From positions 13,733,170 to 13,797,169 of the forward strand of contig NC_051134.1 in NCBI RefSeq assembly GCF_014839805.1: a stretch of DNA of 64,000 nt. Reading direction: 5' to 3'. Shown piece by piece: positions 35,481-47,440 of the stretch. The translations under genes were made by a program, and so were the position numbers. Below the pieces are notes generated by a model that was not told where the DNA came from, did not search any database, and saw only the letters and a list, made by a program, of their open reading frames with translations. Numbering within the stretch: the stretch's first letter is position 1; every line of letters starts with the position of its first letter. This stretch comes from Manduca sexta. Lineage: Eukaryota > Arthropoda > Insecta > Lepidoptera > Sphingidae.

Positions 35481-35810
35481 TGACTACCTCGGTGGCGTTG
35501 TTATAATTGTACGTATACCGTGCTGAGGTCATGGGTTTGAATTCTGGGTCGGATCAAAATAATTGTGACAGGGTTTTTCCATCTTTAAAATTACTTAGTC
35601 GCAGCTCGGAGTCAGGAAATTGGTGTGTAACCCCCTTGTGTTCACAAGCACGTAAAGCCGTTTCCGGTAATGTTGGATTGCCGGCTCACCGGTCTATGAG
35701 AGTGAAGGAACAGAGAGTGCGCCTGTGTATTGCGCACACACTTGTGCCCTATATCTCCTGATGATCTCCATTAAAACTTGCCACTGTGGCCGAAATTCAC
35801 TGAGGAATTA
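35481..35810 (+). mobile_element. tRNA-derived SINE, family C, better-preserved copy
   Basis: The head is GACTACCTCGGTGGCGTTG, almost the same as family A's GACTGCCTCGGTGGCGTAG, with B box GGTTTGAATTC (35534-35544). Then come CAGGGTTTTTCCATC, GTCGCAGCTCGGAGTC, TTGGATTGCCGGCTCACCGG, GAGTGAAGGAACAGAGAGTG and GTGTATTGCGCACACACTTG. The 3' end is TGTGGCCGAAATTCACTGAG. The 84-codon plus frame here (35507-35761) is SINE sequence and not a gene. Confidence 0.85.
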
Positions 35811-38194
35811 TTAAAATATTGTTGAAGCTATATAAGAACTAGTTAAAAATAGTGATTAGAATTTTAGTTAAGTTTGTTTTAAAGCATGTTGATATACCTG
35901 CCGCACATATCTGTAAGCAAAAACCCATTCTAATTACACATCCAAATTTTATTACTACAAAGGTTATCAGAGCCCGAGTAAGTATTGTTATGGCTTAAAA
36001 GTGCGGAACGAATCCATTACGTAAAAGCAATAAAAGTATATAATTTAATGTTTACAGGATTTTCGAATTGCGTGTATTCTTTTCAATAGTATATATTTAC
36101 ACATTAACTAATCTTCGGTGAAAATTATACTAGTTGAGGTCTGCAACTTATCAAGAACCAGGATTAAGACGACCTAAGAAAATGTACAATTATAGCATTG
36201 TAATTTTATTTTAGAAATTTCGATACTTATTGGTATTATGTAGGTATACACTAATGTTATTTGTTGACAAGATCCTTCCCTTTAGCGCAGTCTTTAGTAA
36301 AGGTTTACTTGATTCTTCCTCTATAAGAACTAACTTAAATATATTTTAAACGTCTCATTTTCATTACTCACTTACTTCTAATACTAAATTGTCTTCACAG
36401 TTAAAAGCACGTAATGTAAACGCTGATACCGTTAAAAGTACAGAAAAATTACTGTAAATAGTATGTCACGACATCTGTCCATTCGCCAAACGAAAGTAAT
36501 TAGCTCAATACTTGATTTTCGAAATAAGTTGAAATCCTTCTATGAACAACGAAATCAGTAGTAATTATATTGCTATGATATAATAATGCCAATTTTGTTA
36601 TCAGTATCCAAAATATATTATTTCATGATTTCTGAGAGGGTTGTGCACTTGTATGGAAATTTAAAATTAATTTATTACTTATTTTGCGAGCATATAAATG
36701 AACTGCTCTAAATAACAACAAAAAAAACAATTGAATTTTTTTTCTTCCCTGTATCATATACTGTAGTTTATACCTTAAACACCAGAACCTAAATAATGTG
36801 TAACATTTAAGGGATCAAATAAATCATTGCATTTCATAAAAAATAAAATCATTGCCCAATTGAACATCGATTCTAAACCTTATTGAAGCAAATAAAAATA
36901 TGTAAAGGAAGGAAATAAGTGCCACGTGCTTTAAAAAACAATAGGTATTGTCAACAAGCCTTGTCAATGCATTAATAATTACGTTATCGTCATAGTTACG
37001 GACCTCGGCGACGCAACCTTGATTCAAACTAGCACACGTAGTGATTACCTGCCCTGCACTGCTTCCCTGACCTATTTCCCTACTTCCGACCTCAGAACAT
37101 CATTTAATATTAGTAAACGTAGATTGGATGATAATGCAGTCGCTCACCGCTAATGGGAAGAGCGTGACGAAAAATAATTGCCAGCAGAATGGTTGTCCAA
37201 TTCGGTTATGGAATCGGTTTGGTATTCCATTTATGATTCACATCATGTTTATTAGATTATTTATTATTTATTACGAATAAATGATTATAAATAATTGCTA
37301 GCAAAAGTTGCAGACCCCGTTTGCGAGTTATTATAAATTACCTTGTATGTGTTTAAAATACATCTCAGTTGAAGCCGTGCTATCATCTGGCATGACCTAA
37401 GTATCTTCATGTGGATCAATGTCAACGGTAGCTGATATGTTGCGTGACGACGCTAATGCTGTACGAGTTCTAGAAGCAACTATCGCTATTAAAATGCAGT
37501 TAAATATTTATAATTTCTGTAGATCTCCCTTACAATTACCAGTAATAAATCTTCAATTCTGAATGATTTTGTGGTTGTAACAATAAACAGTTCTAGGCTA
37601 CCGACCCGTTAAATAATTAATACAAAAATGGAACAATACAAAACGTATATTAAACATACTTACTGAATCGTCTACAAATAAATCAACACCAAAGGTATTG
37701 TTTTCATTACTTTCGTTTGAACATGTGAAAGATTTATGCACTAAAATAATGATAGATTATATTTGGTGAAATAATTTGTAAATATCACGCGATGTTTGAT
37801 TAGATAAAACAATAAATAATTGTAATTACTAATATTTTCAATAGAAATAACCTTTTGTTATTTCACAATGTTGTATCAGTACTTTATCTAAAACACGCAT
37901 AATACATTACAGCTTCGATACATACATCATTGGAAACTATTACGTTCAGCGGAAAACTAATGCTAACTAGTTGATGACTGTTACATGAAAAAATTGCGTT
38001 ATCTGTTCTCAAAACGCAAAAACATCTATGCTCATCGTACGGTAAAATGTATCATAAATAAACCTAAATATTCCATTCATATGTCTCAAATTTCCATTGG
38101 CTCACAATAAGAAATTATGCCATAAATAACCTCCTGTTACATACCAGGGACAACTCAGTCTATTATTGATACCTATTTTTTTCTTTTCATTATT
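35811..38194. other. Long AT-rich stretch without a recognised gene
   Basis: No recognised gene, RNA or repeat. The 67-codon minus frame at 36824-37027 is hydrophobic and unrecognised. Confidence 0.5.
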
Positions 38195-38455
38195 TTGAAT
38201 GACGAGACGAGCTTGCCGTTCGTCTGATGGTAAGCGTTATGACCGCCCATAAACAGTAGAAACACCATCAAACATTTTGAATTACAAAGTATCGTTGGGT
38301 ATTTCACTTCGTCCGCCATCCTGAGACATGAGATGTTAAGTCTTAGTGCAGTAGTTACACTGGCTACAATGTCCTTCAAACCAGAACACAACAGTAACTA
38401 CACACTGTCGCTTAGTGGTAGAAATAGGGACCTACCATCAGTAGAGAGTATCAGG
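38195..38455. repeat. Dispersed lepidopteran repeat (GACGAGACGAGCTTGCCGTT type)
   Basis: Ordered blocks are GACGAGACGAGCTTGCCGTT, TGATGGTAAGCG, GACCGCCCATAAACAGTAGA, CACCATC, TGAATTACAAAGTAT, GCCATCCTGAGACATGAGAT, CAGTAGTTACACTGGC and CAAACCAGAACACAACAGTA. I recognise this order from a short repeat found in very many moth and butterfly genomes. It is the only copy in this window. The 72-codon minus frame 38173-38391 lies within it and is not a gene. Confidence 0.75.
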
Positions 38456-41400
38456 TGAAATTAGATTTCCAGCTGTTAATATACATTACCAAACCAAACA
38501 TTAAATAACAAAACCTGTTCAACGCGATCGTTAACAAAAATTAATTGTATGGACATAATTTGATCGGCAGCGTTACCTGTTCAATAGTGCATCAATTATT
38601 TGATAAATCGTATTGATATGAGCTCACAAGTCGACAAAAGCACTTGAGTTGTCCGCTCGTTTGTAATCATATCAGTAAACGCCTGTGTAATCAACTGTCT
38701 TAATATTTACTCACGTTTTCGGCTCCTTTTGGTTCTTATGCAGATTAGCTATGCTCCACGATTGGGTTGGACAATATTTTTCTCATGATTAATTTGATAG
38801 TCGTATGTCATAATATAGATTTTGATATATATTGTATCATATAAACGTCATAGGTATGTACTATTTGATTATACAATAGCATACGATTTTATTTATATGT
38901 TCGCAACGTAATGGAATACTCGAATTGTTCTTAAATATTATCATACTTTTGTCGAAATTACGTTCTACATCGAGTCACTAATGGCGTATGTCATTGCACA
39001 TGAATTAAAAATAAATAAATTCTGCAATAACATATTTGATAAGTAAGCTATGTAAATGTTTTGACTATCAGCTTATATGCATATCATATATAAGTGACTT
39101 TAATCTGAGATCATGTATATTTAATATCTTTATTCTTTGTTGAAATATCATTTATTTAAATCAATATCTCAAAAATCCACCTTAATACGATACAGCCACA
39201 ACACCTCACACTGTAAAGTATTATTGCGCGTCTGATGTAACCCAATTGTAGCATAAAGGTCTATATATAACAAATAGACTATTCCTGGAATGGAAATGAC
39301 GTAACGTGGGCTTTGAGAAGATTCAGAATCAAATCATGTTGAGTGAACTGCAATAGCAGACCACCCAAGCGGTGTACTGTGTAACAAAATTAATTTAACT
39401 AACACTAGTACGGAGTAAAGACGCGTAGCAATAAATAACAATCGTAAAGTACGTGGGAAACAGCGTTTTAACGCGTGAAGATCATTGGAAATTATTAGCA
39501 GTCAAGGCAGCTCGTGCTCGGTGCAACCTTGCAAATTAGTAGGCCGTTAGAATAAAAGGACCGGCTAATCATGATGCTTCATATCATTGTTATGAATTAA
39601 TGACAGGAGCGGCCGATGCGTCTCACGATACTCTTGAGGTGCATGTTCTAGCATTTTTATTCGTAAAAGATTTTTGGGGAATCTTTTTGTTTTTATAAAT
39701 AGTAAATTAATACAAGGGTGTTGCAATAATCTAGAGGCACGGTAGTCGTCTTTGGTTACTTTGAACCCTGAAAAATTCATCCAGATTATGATAGTGTATA
39801 GTACCATTCAAATTATGTACTCGTATTAATATGCTTTCTTATAGAAATATTATATACTCAATGTAGAAAATTGAATCAATGGACTCTTAAATTTAACGTA
39901 AATATGCAAAATTTATTTGCGTTTGGCGCATTACAATACATTTTTAATTTAATACGACGAAATTTTAAAGGCCGAAATATCCATGCATATTAATTATTTT
40001 TACGTTTTTCTTTCAACTGCGAGAACTAATCACTAACTAGACGTGAATTTAAATTCTTTATTTGTCAATACTTGTTTAGTTACCCAGATTAAAGGTGAAA
40101 CAAAATGTATGAAAAATGGCCCTTAAGCTATAACCTTAATAACACCAATAAGTTTGATTTGATAGGATTACAATTATATTACGTACATTTAAAAATTCCA
40201 TCCACAAATAAAATAATTAAACGTTCTGGAATACTTAGCTAGCTTTATGTTTGTATATTTTATAATCTTTTATAGTTTTTGATTGTAATATGTTTTCCGT
40301 CTTAATTGAATAAATAAATAAATTCATTGATAATTTGTGTGTGCTGCGTTACTCAAATAAAATATTGTCATACGTTGTACACAATTTACAAGCACAATGC
40401 ATGTAGAGGAAAACAGAGAGAAGAACTGACATGACATTGGATATAATTTATGTATGTCTCATGGCTGATCGAGATTTATCTCTTGTCGGAAGATATTTTA
40501 ATAATTTTCTTTCATTAAAGCTTGCTTGTAATTACTTTATAAGGTATTTTGTCCAAATAATTATGATTGTTGCCTGCCATTCGAATTTTGTGACTATTGT
40601 TATATAAAAATTGCATGGTTTTATTTACATACTTGCCATTTGGTGTATTTTTATATACAATAATGATCGAGATTGCTTTATATTTAAAGACATATAAATT
40701 CTTTCGCTAAACCAATAACGATCAATAATATTTATTCTACAATTTACCTTCAGCCATTGTAGAACTAAGCAGATGGCCTGAAGTAGTTAAGCACAATTTG
40801 TAATAAATACAGGCCCCGTTACGATCAATCAGTGGTACTGTGGTACTAAACAGTGTGGGAGCGGGAGACGCCGTTCGTGAGAACCGCATTGTTTCTGCTG
40901 CGCGCCCGCAGATGAGCTCACAATGGGATTGTTGTTCAATCAAATCCGCTGCTCTCTAAATTATTTGAAGGGAATTTGTTTGTGACCAGTAATTTGATTA
41001 TAATTGAGTGTCTGTGTTGAGGATGGAGGACACTAAATATAGAACTTGATTTACTTGGATACACGATTGTATTGGCAATGATATAATTTTTGTAATTTGA
41101 GTTCCATGAAGTTTTATCATAGAACGTATAGTTAAATCGAAAATGTTCACTTCGTGGGTTGAATTAGAATACAATATTTTACACGAGAAATTAGAAAGTC
41201 TTCCCTAACAAAGTGTTGGTAATTGTTCACTGAGGTAATAACACTAACACAAGTATCTTTTCCGGATTCTCCATTCAATTACGCAGTATTTGATTTCATT
41301 TTAGTTAATGCTTAGGAAACATTATAAAAGGTTACATTATATAATTACATCCATTCTAAATATCACTGGCCATACGAGTTTTATGTGTCAAAAATATTCT

Positions 41401-43080
41401 CAAAAATATTTTTTGCCGTCTATTTATAGTCCGTGTATTATAATTTAGCGATTACTTTTAGCCGTTTAAGCACCGAATGAATACGCGCTAATCGCGTAGT
41501 TTGAATCGTAATTTAATAATGTTTTTCCTTCTTTTGTAATTCATATAATTAAAGAGAAGAGCTGCGGACATTGATATATAGGTACTGCGTACTAGATCTG
41601 GCGTTTCTAACGCTCCTGTGTTCAACTGAAGTGTACTGCAATACGGTATTGGTTGCCATTTTACTTATACTCTATTTAAACCGCTTTACTACTGCATGTT
41701 TAAGTGTCGTTAGACGACGATTGATGTTTTAGCACTGCAGCGAACTATAGTTCTAACTCTAGATTTTGAACAAAATATAATTTATATGGACGTTCGTGTC
41801 TATAGAATATACGTCAATGACTGTGAACATTAGTCGAAAGTTCATATTGGATCTCGGCTGCACACCTCGCGGAAGTATATCGCGATCTTAGACATCGATG
41901 TGCTAATTGCTTTCATTATTAAGGAACTGGTTTTGTGAGCTTTGCTCCCGTATTCGTTTCGCGTCAGGGTCATCGGCGTTTGCAAGAATAAACCGATGCC
42001 TCACGTCTAAAATGGCGCACTGTACAATAAATATACGCAAATAAAATACATTCAAAGTGCCAACGTTAGCATGATTAATGCATTGGTGTACATTATGGCA
42101 AAGTGTATCGATAGCTCTCGATATAATTTATGTGTTTAATAATTTTTGAGAAAAGTAAAAATCTATTGTCTAACATTTTTATTATTAAGATTGATGGATG
42201 TTTCCTTTGCAAACTGGATAAAGTATGACTCACATTCTAAATATACAAGTATGGTCTCAATTATAAAACTTTTTTGCATCATTTACGAAGGTGAGAAACA
42301 TTAACCTTCATTACAGTATTAAATTCCTGCATTTTATTCATCGCAGCAAACATTTTAGTGAATTCGTTCTTTGGTCACTTCTAACACAGATGACCGTGAC
42401 CGCGACGTAGACTGAAGTCGCCTACGCTTACGCGGCTACCACCAAACATGGCCTCCGATGTTCTATGATAAGATATTGGCAAAAAATTGCCCCGCAGTTC
42501 AATGTAAACTGGACAACGGTAGAGCTCTTATCGCCTACGCCGTAAATGTTACCATGGCGCCTTTTCGCTCACTAATTGAAGCTATCGGTCTTTGACACTG
42601 GTGTGTCGATGTTTATACAATAACTTAGCTCGTGGGATGCATAGTACTTACTACTTTTATAATTTAATGGATTCAAGGTCAAGGGTATTTTGGTGGGGCT
42701 TTTAAACACCACTTAACCTCACCTAAAACATTTTTCTTGTTTCCGAATGGGTAAACATACTGAGAAATTGATGATCAAATTATGTTACTAAGGTAGTGAG
42801 CTTAATTGACAAATTACTATAACATTAAGGTTTTCGTTAACAATAGTGTTACTTTAAGCTTTAATAACTTTGACACCGTAAAATGACTAATGACTAAACT
42901 GGACCTTAAGGTCAGTACAGTTTAATCTAAATATAATTGCAACGAACACTACACAACGCTTTCCTCGATGGCCATCAGAAAAATCTTGATCTTTGTTTCT
43001 GGATGTATTCCAACTGAACCGGGTAGGCGACTTATCGAAATGCAAGGCAGTTGAAAATATAAATTACAATTTTTTTATAG
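38456..43080. other. Longest repeat-poor stretch, AT-rich with a CpG-rich patch
   Basis: Mostly AT-rich with no recognised gene. A possible retroposon tail, AATAAATAAATAAATTC, follows a TTGATTGTAATATG block at about 40255-40322. A CpG-rich, repeat-free patch lies at 42360-42600 and a weaker one at 41580-42010. Minus frames at 39565-39807 and 40737-40943 are unrecognised. Confidence 0.45.
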
Positions 43081-43084
43081 TGTA

Positions 43085-43260
43085 TACAGGGTGGTGACGA
43101 CATAGCGACATTAAATGAAACCACATACCGAGTATCACGTTAGTAGTACGTATACCAAAAATTATCAAATTACAATCAATGGTTTAGCCGCAGGAATTAT
43201 TTTTTACTTTAACGATTTTAGAACATGATGTACATACATTACGATTTTGCCACGCAAGTT
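43085..43260 (+). repeat. Possible decayed repeat beginning TATACAGGGTGG
   Basis: TATACAGGGTGGTGACGACAT, followed later by CATTACGATTTTGCCACGCA, recalls a dispersed lepidopteran repeat with an ACAGGGTG terminus. There is no second copy in the window to align, so the call and its ends are weak. Confidence 0.25.
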
Positions 43261-43714
43261 CATTAGGTCATTCACCTCAAAACAATTTAATGAACCTAAA
43301 TGCGTAATACAAATAAATACAATATGCTACTCGCTACTCAGAAATAATATTACAATATTTTATTGTATTGCTGGTTGTATTTAGACCTAATCACCATAAT
43401 GATAATATTATTATTATTAGCAAAGAAAGATTGCCGAGGCGCACCACTCGTTTTGTAAGCTGGCAAGATAGCTACGTTGTCAATTCGACATTTTTGTCTA
43501 AACATGTAGGTAAGTGTAGGCAAAAATACCAGATGTAAGGGAAGCGCTACCGAAAACGAAGACAGCGCGATCGAATGATTACTATTTTATTCAAATTTTC
43601 TTAAATTTCTATACAGCGTTACGTTTGTATAGATAAACTAAACTATTAATTAGAAACAAAATCCAATATTATTAAAAAAATATCATAATGTAAAGTTGTA
43701 AGACGCACATCAGC
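43261..43714. other. Stretch without recognised features
   Basis: AT-rich; nothing recognised. Confidence 0.5.
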
Positions 43715-43800
43715 TGATGCTGCTGTGCGGGCGCAGCGCGGCGCGGCGCGGCGGCCGACTCCTTGTCGGCATTTCTTTTGTAGTTCGTACGCGTGTGTAT
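43715..43800. promoter_or_regulatory. Short GC-rich patch with GCGCGGC repeats, E-box and hairpin
   Basis: It contains a CAGCTG E-box core (about 43710), GCAGCGCGGCGCGGCGCGGC (43733-43752) and a perfect hairpin GCCGAC..GTCGGC (43754-43759 and 43765-43770, loop TCCTT). It then returns abruptly to AT-rich sequence. The composition resembles the larger islands. Any regulatory role is inference. Confidence 0.35.
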
Positions 43801-44145
43801 AAGTTTTGATTAAATATTCAAGTGTTTACATGAAATGTGAACCTAGTGACCATGACCACCATTTCTTAGATTACGTTCATGAATGAAACTTTACGCTCAA
43901 AAGGGACCGCCAAATAAGTACGTACGTACGCCTCTTACGTGCAGTGCCTACAGGTCAGATGAGGTTAGTAAACAATATTATAAAGGCTGGTGTGTTTAAT
44001 TTAGATTATTTTCGCATTTAGTTTGTTTGAAAAATTAGATTCTTGTAGTTTTGCGTAATAACTTTTTTGATAATTTTAGAGTGTTTTGATCAACTAGTGG
44101 GGTTCGTGTTTTCATTTAATGTCGTTATGTCGTCACCACTCTGTA
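43801..44145. other. Stretch without recognised features
   Basis: AT-rich spacer upstream of the SINE pair. Confidence 0.5.
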
Positions 44146-44400
44146 TAGACTGCTTTGGTAGCGTTCAGTATACGGTATTTCTGCCGAACTGAGGTCCCGG
44201 GTTTGATCACAGAGTAGGGCAAATTTTAAAGGGTTATTCTATTCAGTATCAGCTCGGAGTCTGGAATTTGTATCCGATATGGCGACAATTTCGCCCCCTA
44301 TCACATCATGGGACGGAATATAAACAGCGGAAAGTGGGTGCACCAGTGACGCCTTTGTCTAACCCATAGGAAATAAAGGGCGTGAGTGTATATGTGTATT
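44146..44400 (+). mobile_element. tRNA-derived SINE, family A, diverged upstream member of a tandem pair
   Basis: Blocks are GACTGCTTTGGTAGCGTTC, GAACTGAGGTCCCGGGTTTG, TCAGTATCAGCTCGGAGTC, GGAATTTGTATCCGATATGG, CCCCCTATCACATCATGGGA and AAAGTGGGTGCACCAGTGAC, in the family order. The B-box area (GGTTTGATCAC) is mutated. It lies in the same orientation as the copy that starts about 40 bp downstream. Confidence 0.85.
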
Positions 44401-44437
44401 ACTTTATAGTAGAGGGTGCAACAGGCACTCGACAGGT

Positions 44438-44700
44438 GACTGCCTCGGTGGCGTAGTTGTACTGCATGCGCGGTATGGCAGCGCTCTGAGGTCCTGGGTT
44501 CGAATCCCGGGTCGGGCAAAGTGATATTTGGGTTTTTCTGCTCAGTATCAGCCCGGAGTTTGGAATTTGTGCCCGATATGGCGATAGGCTCGCCCCCTAT
44601 CACATTATGGGACGGAACACACTTGGCGAAAAGTGGGTGCCATGGTTGCGCCTCTGCATACCCCTTCGGGGATAAAATGCGTGATGTTGTGTATGTGTGC
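44438..44700 (+). mobile_element. tRNA-derived SINE, family A, best-preserved copy
   Basis: The A box TGGCGTAGTTG (44449-44459) and B box GGTTCGAATCC (44497-44507) both match the polymerase III consensus exactly. They are followed by the complete family body (TTTGTGCCCGATATGGCGAT, AGGCTCGCCCCCTATCACAT, CCCCTTCGGGGATAAAATGC) and a TGTGTATGTGTG tail. A 12-bp direct repeat GTGCAACAGGCA flanks it (44416-44427 and 44697-44708) and may be the target duplication, although 13 bases separate the left copy from the recognisable head. Antisense and sense open frames here (133, 99 and 65 codons) are SINE sequence. Confidence 0.92.
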
Positions 44701-44703
44701 AAC

Positions 44704-44790
44704 AGGCATGTGGTTCACCTGATGGTAAGTGATCACTACGGCTTGATGCATTGCCGGTCTTTGAGGTGGGAATATGTATGTTTCTTAATC
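44704..44790 (+). repeat. Fragment of the CACCTGATGGTAAGTG repeat
   Basis: TTCACCTGATGGTAAGTGAT, ACTACGGCTTGATGCATTGC and CGGTCTTTGAGGTGG match the dispersed family whose minus-strand relative lies at 2430-2560. The SINE before it seems to have inserted at its upstream edge. Confidence 0.55.
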
Positions 44791-45059
44791 TGTTCAAGTC
44801 GTAATGGCTACAAATTATAAATGAAAAAAATTCGATGATATTAAGCTATAGTGTTCCCATGCCATGTTGATTTCAATATGATACCACAAACTGTTTCTGA
44901 CTGAAAGAACTGCTCAAAATTAACTTATCTAGACATATGTGTGAGACTTGAAGTAAAATAATTTATTTGAAATATTATGTATATGTGTTCAACATTAATA
45001 AGCGTAATTTAGTTTCAATTATTTTATTTACTTCTGATATATTATTTGATTTGGGGTAA

Positions 45060-45287
45060 ACTTAAATCTGAAGTTCATGGTCGAGAACTATCTCTAGAGA
45101 TACAGGCGCTTAGCCTACTTCAGGAGGTAGAATCAACAACACTGTAAAAGCCCCGACAACTACCACCACAGTCAAATACTTATTATGTACTGTACTAGTG
45201 TTTAAGTTCAATGTATTATTGTAATTTACCTCTATAATTTGTATTAATAAAAGTGGTGAGAAAATAAATATTACATTACATTACATT
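45060..45287 (+). mobile_element. Candidate 3' end of a retroposon with (ATTAC)n tail
   Basis: The segment is more balanced in composition than its flanks (TTCAGGAGGTAGAATCAACA, CCCCGACAACTACCACCACA). It ends in an AATAAAAG signal-like word (45246) and the pentamer tail ATTACATTACATTACATT (45270-45287). A unique body ending in a short tandem tail is usual for non-LTR retroelements. The clade cannot be told. Confidence 0.4.
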
Positions 45288-47099
45288 CTATGAAGACTAT
45301 AATTATATATAACTCTGAAAATTTAAAGACAAATTATTTCGGAGCGAAATATTTTAAGACACAAGTACACAGAAAAACGAACAAGAACTGCCGTAAACCC
45401 AAGCATTACCAAAACCAAGCCATTGACTGTGAGTATAAGGATATTAGTGAATTTCAGGCCAATCTATTTCGAATATTGAATCCATTTAATCTGCCAGTAT
45501 GAATCTTGAACCACGTCAGGTCTTTATCTTAAGTATTTCCATACCGATTGTGCAGTTTACGTCTGTTTGCTTAAGCATTTGTTTGTAGATGGTCTTCGTT
45601 CGTCATTTATACAGCGTATTTTGTTAAGTGGCGTAAGTTATAAGCGATATCCCTAAATCTTAGAAATTCGATACGTGGGAATAAAATCGGTTGGAACAGA
45701 TTATCTGGAATTTAGATACTATCTTTTTTTCGTCAGTTGTGTATTTGATTCAGTCATTTCTGAAATTTTACACTAGTATAGTGACTGCGGCTAGAAAATA
45801 CCCTTCCATTGATGTTCGGCTGAACTGGACTGTATGATTAATCGATAAAAAATACTAACAACACAAATAAATTCAAATAAGAGATTCACTATACTATAGA
45901 ATACAAAATGATAAAAAAAGATATAGGTGTGAAATAAAAAAAGTATATTTTATAACATAGAAAACAAAATTAGCTCGAAATTAAATATGAATAAATTGAT
46001 TTGTTTGGCAGTTTGAATGCTTTCAAACGTAATTAAGTTAATTTGATACGAAAACAGAAGCTGCATAGATTAAACGGGTGCGACAACACATAATTTTCCC
46101 ATAATTGTATATAATAAACGATGCGCATAGTGAAATACAACATTGTAAGCTGTCAGTAGTAATATGTATTTTATTTAAATATATTTAGCTATCATTTTAA
46201 ATTCTGTGGTATTTTAATTTTACGCAAATATTATACTTTCAAATATTCATCGCCCCATGACTGTAAAGCTGAAAAGTGAAAACCCTTTGAAATATCGAGA
46301 GTAAAAATCAACTAAATACAAAAATCGTGATAAAATCATAATTTTTATTTTCATTAGGTACAATATTTTCAGCTATTTTCGCCAATCACTTAAGCCTTGC
46401 GCATAAACGACGGATATGAGGTCTCACCGCGACCCTGACCACTCGCGTTGAAGTATGTAGGTGACCTCAGGAGGGCCTTTCGTGTTTTCGGTCTTTCAAT
46501 ATTGACATCTTCGCTAAATAATAACAAACTGTATGTAGTTATTATAATAATAGTTTTTAAAATTATTTTATGAATTAATACGGTTATTGACTTTCAGCTA
46601 ATGTCTAGATAATTTAATATTGCTTTGATGGTTAATTTAAACAATGAATTACGATTTTGCAATTTATTTCTATGTAATGTTTTATTCAAGTATTTTTACA
46701 ATATAAAATCACTATATTAATGATTTATAATATGTATTATCAACACAATTAATTTGGTTATATGGAATGCATTAATTATTTTTAAGTCTAGATTGTTTTT
46801 CAAGTTTTGCTTGTTTATTATGAAGAAACAAATCTATTCCTATTAAAAGCGTACATTTGAGATAATATTACTATATATTTTAATTTTCATTGAATTCTGA
46901 GAGACGCTATCCTGCTCTCACACTCTTCACTTTACTCCCGTTAACCAGGATAGAAAATTGCAGGCATTTTACGACACGAAGATGTGGAAACACCTCATAT
47001 TAATCTGGTATCAATCCACAAAGGTTTAATCAAAAAGAAAGTATTTATTATAACAACAGTTATAATAAATTATTATTGGAAATAATTTTAGTTATTTTG
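45288..47099. other. Long AT-rich stretch without a recognised gene
   Basis: The plus frame at 45290-45502 has a true ATG and a basic, Asn/Lys-rich 70-residue product of no recognised family. It starts directly at the retroposon tail. A CpG-richer patch lies at 46380-46480. Nothing else was seen. Confidence 0.45.
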
Positions 47100-47257
47100 T
47101 TATTAGTTTGAATATTATTTTATTGTTATTGCTGCCTTAATATTGTTAGATTTAGAGTTAGATTATATTGTTAGATGTAAGTGTTTTGGCCAAGTGCTGT
47201 AAACTTTCATTGAATTCATAAATAAATAAATAAAATAAAATAAAATAAATAAATAAA
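47100..47257 (+). mobile_element. Candidate LINE 3' end with (AAATA)n tail
   Basis: The segment TTGTTAGATGTAAGTGTTTT, GGCCAAGTGCTGTAAACTTT, CATTGAATTCAT runs into an AAATA-type tail of about 40 bp (47218-47257). This layout fits the 3' untranslated end of a non-LTR retroelement. The clade is unknown. Confidence 0.4.
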
Positions 47258-47322
47258 GGGGAATTGATTTCAGTGAACTGAATTTGTTAAATATATCTAG
47301 ATATATGAGAAAACACTAGTAT

Positions 47323-47440
47323 TGATTTATTTATTCATTCATACATATCATGTAAAGGCGAACTTAATGCCAAAGGCATTCCCTACCAGACTACCAGGCA
47401 ACTTGAGGTGGTGCAGAGATAAAAACATAGTAGGAGATAA
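47323..47440 (-). mobile_element. Candidate LINE 3' end on the minus strand
   Basis: On the plus strand it reads TGATTTATTTATTCATTCAT, then CATATCATGTAAAGGCGAAC, TTAATGCCAAAGGCATTCCC, TACCAGACTACC and GGTGCAGAGATAAAA. I recognise the GGCGAACTTAATGCC..GGCATTC..TACCAG order from antisense LINE 3' ends in lepidopteran DNA. Its A-rich tail lies at 47323-47340, facing the tail of the plus-strand element at 47257. Confidence 0.5.

Noticed and set aside
44441..44515. tRNA gene
   Set aside because: The A and B boxes are perfect, but the sequence continues into a SINE body repeated elsewhere and does not close a tRNA acceptor stem; it is a SINE head.
44301..44820. Open frames of 133, 99 and 65 codons
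   Set aside because: They read through two family A SINEs on either strand; the sequence is repeat DNA with polymerase III boxes.
46910..46975. Similarity to 58850-58900 (CTCACAC..CACT..AGCCAGGAT pattern)
   Set aside because: Agreement is weak and scattered; not enough to call a repeat family.
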